From NCBI GenBank assembly GCA_028751875.1, contig CM054145.1, forward strand, positions 1,213,333-1,277,332: a stretch of DNA of 64,000 nt. Reading direction: 5' to 3'. The notes under the pieces were generated by a model. That model did not search any database, was not told the origin of the DNA, and saw nothing but the letters and a program-made list of their open reading frames with translations. Position 1 is the first letter of the stretch, and the number at the start of each line of letters is the position of its first letter. Below, in pieces: positions 57,931 through 64,000 of the stretch. The position numbers were made by a program, and so were the translations under genes. This stretch comes from Rapana venosa. Its lineage: Eukaryota > Mollusca > Gastropoda > Neogastropoda > Muricidae.

Positions 57931-58344
57931 AGATCCTTGTGAGATACGTCTGTTTGAGGGAACTTTTCCCCCTGATGTCAAGAAGGTTCTGACTCTGGCC
58001 TCTCATTCACTGACACCTGTCCCATGATCAAATACTCATGCAACTTAAAGCACATGTTAAACAAACATTTTCATAAAAAAGGTGGGCCTGCTATGGCTGG
58101 TGGTATGAATGGCACAAACATGCAGCTTGTGTACGGCCTGGAGAGGGAAGGGCTCCTGCAGGTCCACCTTGCCTAAGACCCACTGCAGGAACAGCACTTG
58201 GTGTACTGTACCATGGACCTCCTCAGGGAGTTAGGGCAGAAGTCGGGTCAACATCAGTGCGTGGTGTGTGTGTGTGCGTGCATGTGTGCGTTTGTGATAT
58301 GTGTGTTTGTGATGTATGTGATATGTGTGTGTGTGTGGAAACAG

Positions 58345-58466
58345 AGCCGGAGGTAGGCCCCAGTGTGGAGGCGGCCCTGAGCACCTCCCCGACACAGGCA
58401 GCCACTCACATGGAGCCACGCAAAACCCTGATCGGGGCCAAGAAAGCCCCTGCCGGCAAGAAAGGG
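58345..58466 (+). CDS. ARFGAP2/3: ARFGAP2/3 exon 5
   Basis: It completes a Glu codon from exon 4, then reads PEVGPSVEAALSTSPTQAAT, HMEPRKTLIGAKKAPAG and KKG. The lysine-rich IGAKKAP..KKG motif is the family's conserved basic stretch before the coatomer-binding region. The acceptor follows a GT run (GTGTGTGTGTGGAAACAG), and the donor is GGG|GTCAGT, phase 0. Confidence 0.9.
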
Positions 58467-59224
58467 GTCAGTGCTTCGTCGCTGTTCCTGTGCATGTATG
58501 CGTGCATGCGTGCGTGTGTGTAAAAGAGATTGTGAGTATGTAAAAGTATTTTTGTGTGCGTAGAAATGGCCATGATCAGAAAAATGTTGAATACATACAG
58601 TGTAAACGTGAAATGTGATTGACTCCCAGTTCGTGTTTCAAAGAAATGTCTTGCTGATAGGAAACTAACCAGTGGAGAGGGAATGAGGGATTGTTTTAAA
58701 ATCACAGATAAGAAAAAGTTTTGTGGGTAACAGATGAAGTTAAGGAGTTGCAAAATGTTATGGCACTGTTAATAGATCTTCAAAAGAATTTTTCTTTTCT
58801 TAGTCAGTGGCAAGAACTCTTGTCATTTCACACACCATATAAAAACCTCATGTCGTCTATAGAGGCCATGACCATTTCCCTACAGTCATCAGAGACAACA
58901 GGGAAATTAGGGCAGACTGGAATGCCCAAGGAAAATGTTTCTGTTCATGATTTTAAATGATGAACAATAGTCTGGGTACTAGTCTGTTTTTACAAGAAAA
59001 AACCCACCCTGCTATCCTGTGTATAGCAGCATAGAGTTAGCAGGTAAAAGAACCCACAGCAGTAAGACAGTTGTCCTGTGCATATTTTTGCCAAAAAAAG
59101 CATTACTGCGAGGGAAGAGTGGCCCACGTTTTTATGCAGAGAAGTCTGCCATGGCTGAAATTGGTATACAACACACTACAATATTGCAGTATATACAGTC
59201 TTTGTTGACTAAAATGGTTGATGT

Positions 59225-60095
59225 GGTGTGTGTGTGTGTGACAGAAGTGTTCACTGATGTGTGTGTGACAGAAGTGTTCACTGATGTGTGTGACAGAAGT
59301 GTTCACTGATGTGGTAGTGTGTGTGACAGAAGTGTTCACTGATGTGGTATGTGTTAGTGTGTGAGACAGAAGTGTTGACTGATGTGGTTGTGTGTGACTG
59401 AAGTGTTGACTGATGGGGTATGTGTTAGTGTGTGTGACAGAAGTGTTGACTGATGGGGTATGTGTTAGTGTGTGTGACAAAGTGTTGACTGATGGGGTAT
59501 GTGTTAGTGTGTGTGACAGAAGTGTTGACTGATGTGTTAGTGTGTGTGACAAAAGTGTTGACTGATGGGTAGTGTTAGTGTGTGTGACAGAAGTGTTGAC
59601 TGATGTGTTAGTGTGTGTGACAGAAGTGTTGACTGATGTGTTAGTGTGTGTGACAGAAGTGTTGACTGATGTGGTTGATGTGTGTGTGACAGAAGTGTTG
59701 ACTGATGTGTTATGTGTGTGTGACAGAAGTGTTGACTGATGTGGTTGATGTGTGTGTGACAGAAGTGTTGACTGATGTGGTTGATGTGTGTGTGACAGAA
59801 GTGTTGACTGATGTGGTTGATGTGTGTGTGACAAAGTGTTGACTGATGTGGTTGATGTGTGTGTGACAAAAGTGTTGACTGATGTGGTTGATGTGTGTGT
59901 GACAAAAGTGTTGACTGATGTGTTGATGTGTGTGTGACAAAAGTGTGACTGATGGTGTGTGTGTGACAAAAGTGTTGACTGAAGTGTCTGATGAATGTGT
60001 GTGTAAAAGAAGTGTTGGCTGATGTGGTATATGTGTGTGTGCAAAAGAAGCGTTGACTGACGTGGCTGATATATATGTATGTATGTGTGTGTGTG
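59225..60095 (+). repeat. 36-bp minisatellite in intron 5
   Basis: About 22 units of AGAAGTGTTGACTGATGTGG then TTGATGTGTGTGTGAC, with shorter variants at the left. Because 36 is a multiple of 3, the minus strand has a 372-residue open frame of repeated His-Thr-His-Gln-Pro-His-Gln-Ser-Thr-Leu-Leu-Ser. It is not a gene: it is pure repeat, reads into the exon 6 antisense and lies in an intron. The array ends at the exon 6 acceptor. Confidence 0.92.
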
Positions 60096-60105
60096 ACGCG
60101 CGCAG

Positions 60106-60248
60106 AAGGGACTGGGGGCCCAGCGGGTAAAGGCCAACTTCACGGAGATAGAGAACCGCGCCCAGCAGGCGGACAAGGAGAAGGAGGAGTTTGCCAAGAA
60201 CCAGGCTATCCAGGAGGCCAAGAGCCAGGAGGAACAGGAGCGACAGAT
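60106..60248 (+). CDS. ARFGAP2/3: ARFGAP2/3 exon 6, coatomer-binding region (gene continues off the window)
   Basis: It reads KGLGAQRVKANFTEIENRAQ, QADKEKEEFAKNQAIQEAK and SQEEQERQ, then two bases. GLGAQ+V...F.EIE..AQ is the conserved motif of ARFGAP2/3, followed by a predicted coiled, highly charged helix. The acceptor is GT-rich (TGTGTGTGACGCGCGCAG). The donor is taken as AT|GTCAGT; TCA|GTAATG six bases later is also possible. No later exon was found before 64000, so the C-terminal half is outside. Confidence 0.9.
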
Positions 60249-60509
60249 GTCAGTAATGCACCCCCTCCCTCTGTCTCTGTCTGTCTCTCTGTCTGACTGT
60301 CTCTATCTGTGTGTGTGTGTCTCTCTCTCTCTGTCTGTCTGTCTCTCTCTGTCTGTTTCTGTCTTCCCTGGCCACAGCAGATGTCATAGCAAACTTTAAG
60401 AAAAATTGTTTGAAAAAAAGGGGGGGGAAAGAAGGCAGTGGGAAAACGTAGCCAAAAAGAAAAAGGAATAGAAAGCCAGGCAGAAAACGATGTCAGGCAG
60501 AATGCATGG

Positions 60510-60735
60510 GTGTTGATGTGAGCTGTGGTTTAGAGGTAACCTATTATCCATTTAGGAAGCGAGAGGTTGTGGGTTCGATTCCCATCTAACCTCAACTTGT
60601 CCCCATCCGCCAGACCATGAGTGGTGGTCGGGGTACTAGTCTTTCAAATGAGGCCATAATCCACGGTTTTGTGGGCAGCATATATCTGTCACACTTTGAA
60701 AAACCCACTGGCAATAAGCCAGTTGTCTCTGGTAA
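60510..60735 (+). mobile_element. tRNA-derived SINE (third family)
   Basis: The head contains a perfect B box GGTTCGATTCC (60572-60582) in GTTGTGGGTTCGATTCCCAT. The body has CATGAGTGGTGGTCGGGGTA, AATGAGGCCATAATCCACGG and CACTGGCAATAAGCCAGTTG. A related body piece is at about 59000-59110 (CCCACAGCAGTAAGACAGTT). Confidence 0.7.
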
Positions 60736-60739
60736 ATTT

Positions 60740-62134
60740 CTGAGGATAATTCCATTTTTAGTCAGAAAAGTTTGTAGATGAAAAACACTTTTAAAAAAAG
60801 AAGAAAAATTGCTGCATCTTTTGTGTTGATGCACTTTCTGCAGAGAATGGAAGCAGAGGAAAGAGCTGTGATGAACTGGTTTTCACACTCTGCAGTCACT
60901 GGCATTCAGATACAGGCATGCACATGTATACTCATCTTTCCAGTCGTAACACCTGCCTGGAATTCCCTCTTTGAATTTCACACAAAACAGCAAAACGATA
61001 TTCATACGCCAGTTGTCACATATATTCAGGAATTTTGAAATCAGCTTTTGTCAACTCTCACACTTAGGTTAGCAAGGCTAGCATTAGAAACACACACTTT
61101 TGATTCAAATCACACCACTTAAAGATTCAAAACCAACTTTAGTTCAGTGCTCACACTAAGGCTTTCCAGGAATGTAGCCCTTTTTAAAATGACTTCACAT
61201 CACTTCAAATACTTTGTTATCTCACACAGAGAAAATCAAGTGCAGCAAAAAAAATTATTGTAGAAAAATACCACAACACATTGTCCAGTCATGTGTACAC
61301 ACTTACCACAAGTTAAGAAGCATTCAAACATCAGCAATACCTAAGCCAGTCATGAACTCACTAGTGTAAAAATCACATTCACTAAGCATGTGCCAGTATG
61401 CGCATGCATCCACACACTCACACACAGCCCACACACACACAGGCTGGTTCGCATACACGTGCTCACATATTTATGACATAAACCAAACAGCGATAACATG
61501 TTGTATGTCAAATTTACGATTCAAGCTGCTATCGTGTCAAAGTCCAAGTAGCTTCCAAAACATGCAAATTCAAGAATCAGAACTTCAGCTTTAGTTGATG
61601 CTCACACCTGTTTCCACTAGAAAGTCTTTATTTTGAAACACATCGCTGAAAGAAAATTTTCTCAAGATCATTAAGGTTAGGATTTCCATCTGACAAAAAT
61701 CACAGAATTTCCAAAATTGGACCACCCTTGTCACTTTTGTAGTCTGACCATAAGGTCATGTTGTACAGTCAAGATAAAAATATGTGGATGAAAGGTCTCG
61801 ATTGTCTTGGCCATCAAAGCGTGGCCTACGCTAAAGTCTACTTTAAATGGTCACTTATGGATAAGGTCACCCAGTGTCTTTGGTCAGGCCACTGGTGACC
61901 GACCTAGTAAAAGAGTTCAGATTCAGCTACGCTCCTTGCTACAAAAACATATAGTTTGATTCGTTGTTTTAGGATTCGTCTCTTGCATTCTCCTCTCCTT
62001 CCCATGCTAATCTCTATCATTGCATATTTGCAGGACTATTAAGATGACAACTAAATTGCCATAGGTTACAAAAGTTAACAGGGGTGGGGGAAGACTGCCC
62101 TGTGACACCCCCCCCCCCCCCCTCCTATGCCTAG
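60740..62134. other. ARFGAP2/3 intron 6, unassigned
   Basis: A/C-rich intron DNA. No exon of ARFGAP2/3, RNA gene or transposon end was recognised in either strand. Confidence 0.45.
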
Positions 62135-62300
62135 GTATTAACACTATCCCTACATTATGGGAGAGAACCCCTCTTCTCTAGTACACATGCACTGTGTGCT
62201 ATTGTATGCTTCTGTAACCCAGAAGTATGGAGGGAAAGGTTAGTAGGTGGCTGGTTATCCTATGGCAGGTTACCCGAAGGGAAAAGGTTAATAAAAAAAA
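62135..62300 (-). repeat. dispersed repeat, inverted relative to 50325-50465
   Basis: GTTAACCTTTTCCCTTCGGG-type blocks on the minus strand, with CAGTGCATGTGTACTAGAG and GAGAACCCC pieces shared with 50325-50465. Confidence 0.6.
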
Positions 62301-62774
62301 AACCCAAACCAAACCAACAGGACGGACACAGTCCTTGTCTCGGCTGGTTCATTCAGCTGAAGTTTGTGTCTCCTGACCTGTTGCAGGGCTGGTCAGTTCT
62401 CTTGATCCCTTCTTTCTCAGGGCGTGAGCGCTGTCTCACCACTATCCTAACAGGAACACCTCGTTGACTGGCTCTCCTATCTTAATTGTCAAATTTTTTT
62501 ATAGTGAGGTTATGTTTTGAGCATATGCAGAACATGTGTTGCATCCACATGTCATTAAAGTCCAGGCCAACCATGGCTAATGCTATGGGTGACATGAACG
62601 TACCCAGCATGCACTTTGCGACTTAGGGATGGGCTCTGCCAGGTTCCATGTGTACCAGATTGCCAGAAAATTTGAGCACAGTACCCCAAGAACTCCAGGG
62701 GTGTCAAGTCAGGTCAAGTCAAGTTGTTTTTTTCTAGATGGTACCTTGAATAAGCAATGCCTTTGCTTTATTGT

Positions 62775-63268
62775 GTGTGTGTGTTGCTGTACCGCAGTGT
62801 AGTGTGGGTGTCTGTACCGCAGTGCTGTGTGTGTCTGTACCGCAGTGCTGTGTGTGTGTCTGTACCGCAGTGCTGTGTGTGTCTGTACCGCAGTGTAGTG
62901 TGTGTGTCTGTACCGCAGTGTAGTGTGGGTGTCTGTACCGCAGTGCTGGTGGGGTCCTGTACCGCAGTGCGTGTGTGTCTTAAACCCCGTGTAGGGGTTG
63001 GGCTTAAACCCCAGTATGTGGGGTCTTACCGAGTGCGGGTTGTTGTACCGCAGTGCTGTGTGTGGTCGTACCCCCAGGCTGTTGGGGTCCCGGGAGGAGT
63101 GTGTGTCGTACCGCAGTGTATGTGGGTCGACCCCAGGCGTGTGTGTCTGTACCCCATGAGTGGGGTGCTGTACCGCAGTGCTTTTGGTCTGACCCCAGTG
63201 TAGTGTGGGTTCTTACCCAGTGCTGTGTGTGTCGTACCGCAGTGCTGAGGGGGTCTGTACCGCAGTGT
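62775..63268 (+). repeat. ~23-25-bp minisatellite (CTGTACCGCAGTGTAGTGTG)n
   Basis: About twenty units of GTCTGTACCGCAGTGCTGTG. The left half is clean. The right half (from about 62945) shows missing bases and G/C runs that look like consensus error. Confidence 0.9.
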
Positions 63269-63800
63269 AGCCACTTGCTATGTTCATATCCCTCTTGCTC
63301 ATAAATTACTACATGAATAATCCTGATAGTCTACCCAATGACAGTATATATATCATAGATTACTTCGAGGCAAGCTCAAATTAGTTAGCATTCAATGGGA
63401 AAATATATTTAAAATGTAAAAAATCGACAAAAAATACACTTTCTTCATCACCACTTTCATTCTGAGTACCCCCCATCTCAATAACGTAAAACATAAGTCC
63501 AGGCCAAATCTCTTTTTTTTTTTTTTTTTTTTGAGGCACGATCTCCTAAATCATACACGATCGTTTTCATCAATGTCAGGTAAATCTAAAGTTTTATTTG
63601 CTACTTTTTCCACTGTGTAAAGTTATTGATACCTTCAACAATAAGTGTCAGCCATTTTGAACAAGAACTGCCCAAGCAGTCATGCATAAAAACACAAAAT
63701 ACGAGCAAAAAAGTGATCATTTTTGCCACGATTTTTTCAGCTAGATGTTGTCAAGCAACAGGAGAGTGATCTCCACTAATTTTGGAGTTCTTTCCCTTTA
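63269..63800 (+). mobile_element. partial second copy of the piggyBac-like element
   Basis: CCACTTGCTATGTTCATATC through GGAGAGTGATCTCCACTAAT matches 54839-55345 at high identity. The left end is cut and fused directly to the minisatellite, and the right end diverges after TTCTTTCCCTTTA, so both termini are missing. Confidence 0.85.
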
Positions 63801-64000
63801 GCTGATTGTGGTTGTCAGCACTCTTTTCCTTTACTGTGACGTGCCGAAGCTTAAGAATCGGCAGACTTACGAATTTTATATAAAAAAAACCACTGATGTT
63901 TAACTCAAGGGAAAGTACTCTGGCCTGTAGGACAATCATTTTTCTAAACACAGTTGCTTTCCTTGACCATGAGCCTGCTTAGTTTTTTGTCTGTTGGCTA

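Noticed and set aside
59103..60221. 372-residue minus-strand open frame, the longest in the window
   Set aside because: It is the translation of a 36-bp minisatellite, lies in an ARFGAP2/3 intron and runs antisense through exon 6. No plausible promoter or start context was seen.

Overview
The window is nuclear DNA of an animal, most likely a mollusc and probably a gastropod. It holds vertebrate-like spliced genes with short exons in long introns, very dense AC/GT and GA microsatellites, an RTE-type LINE, an I-group LINE with an RNase H domain, and many tRNA-derived SINE copies. The species cannot be fixed from sequence alone, and the gastropod call is an inference from the style of the repeats.

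Only two protein-coding genes can be supported. They are divergent, with start codons 125 bp apart. AMN1 (minus strand, 42325 down to about 23667/29143) is a leucine-rich-repeat protein of the AMN1/F-box-LRR type. Six distinct coding exons were placed and one internal LRR exon was not found. ARFGAP2/3 (plus strand, from 42451 past the right end) is the COPI-associated Arf1 GTPase-activating protein. Its first six coding exons are here, including the complete catalytic zinc finger. The exons were built by joining reading frames at splice sites with matching phase and comparing the peptides with the known families.

Layout: 1-2700 is microsatellite, including an 890-bp tract made almost only of A and C. 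About 3290-9400 is a decayed tandem array of a ~0.6-1 kb unit with a conserved hairpin, interrupted by a ~78-bp minisatellite. Two more tandem families follow (9430-10450 and 11010-11640). Around 13.75 kb lies a promoter-like ETS + NRF1 motif pair with no recognisable gene. 14-19 kb is repeat fragments. 19.46-25.59 kb and 26.16-30.93 kb are two copies of one segment around a 500-N gap, each carrying the last AMN1 exon; this looks like unmerged contig ends or haplotypes. 31-42.3 kb is the rest of AMN1, with a full-length but frameshifted RTE element in intron 1. 42.45-64 kb is the 5' part of ARFGAP2/3, with introns full of minisatellites, SINEs and a piggyBac-like TTAA element.

No new multi-gene system was found. 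The more interesting signals are UG-repeat 3' splice sites replacing polypyrimidine tracts, a minisatellite that repeats a splice-acceptor context, a SINE family that joins a tRNA-like head to a 5S rRNA-like module, a compact bidirectional promoter with a palindromic CACGTG, and the duplicated contig ends. Several patches (24.3-25.5, 26.1-29.0, 29.9-30.3, 32.9-34.6 and 62.9-63.3 kb) look like poor consensus, so frames and repeat counts there should not be trusted.
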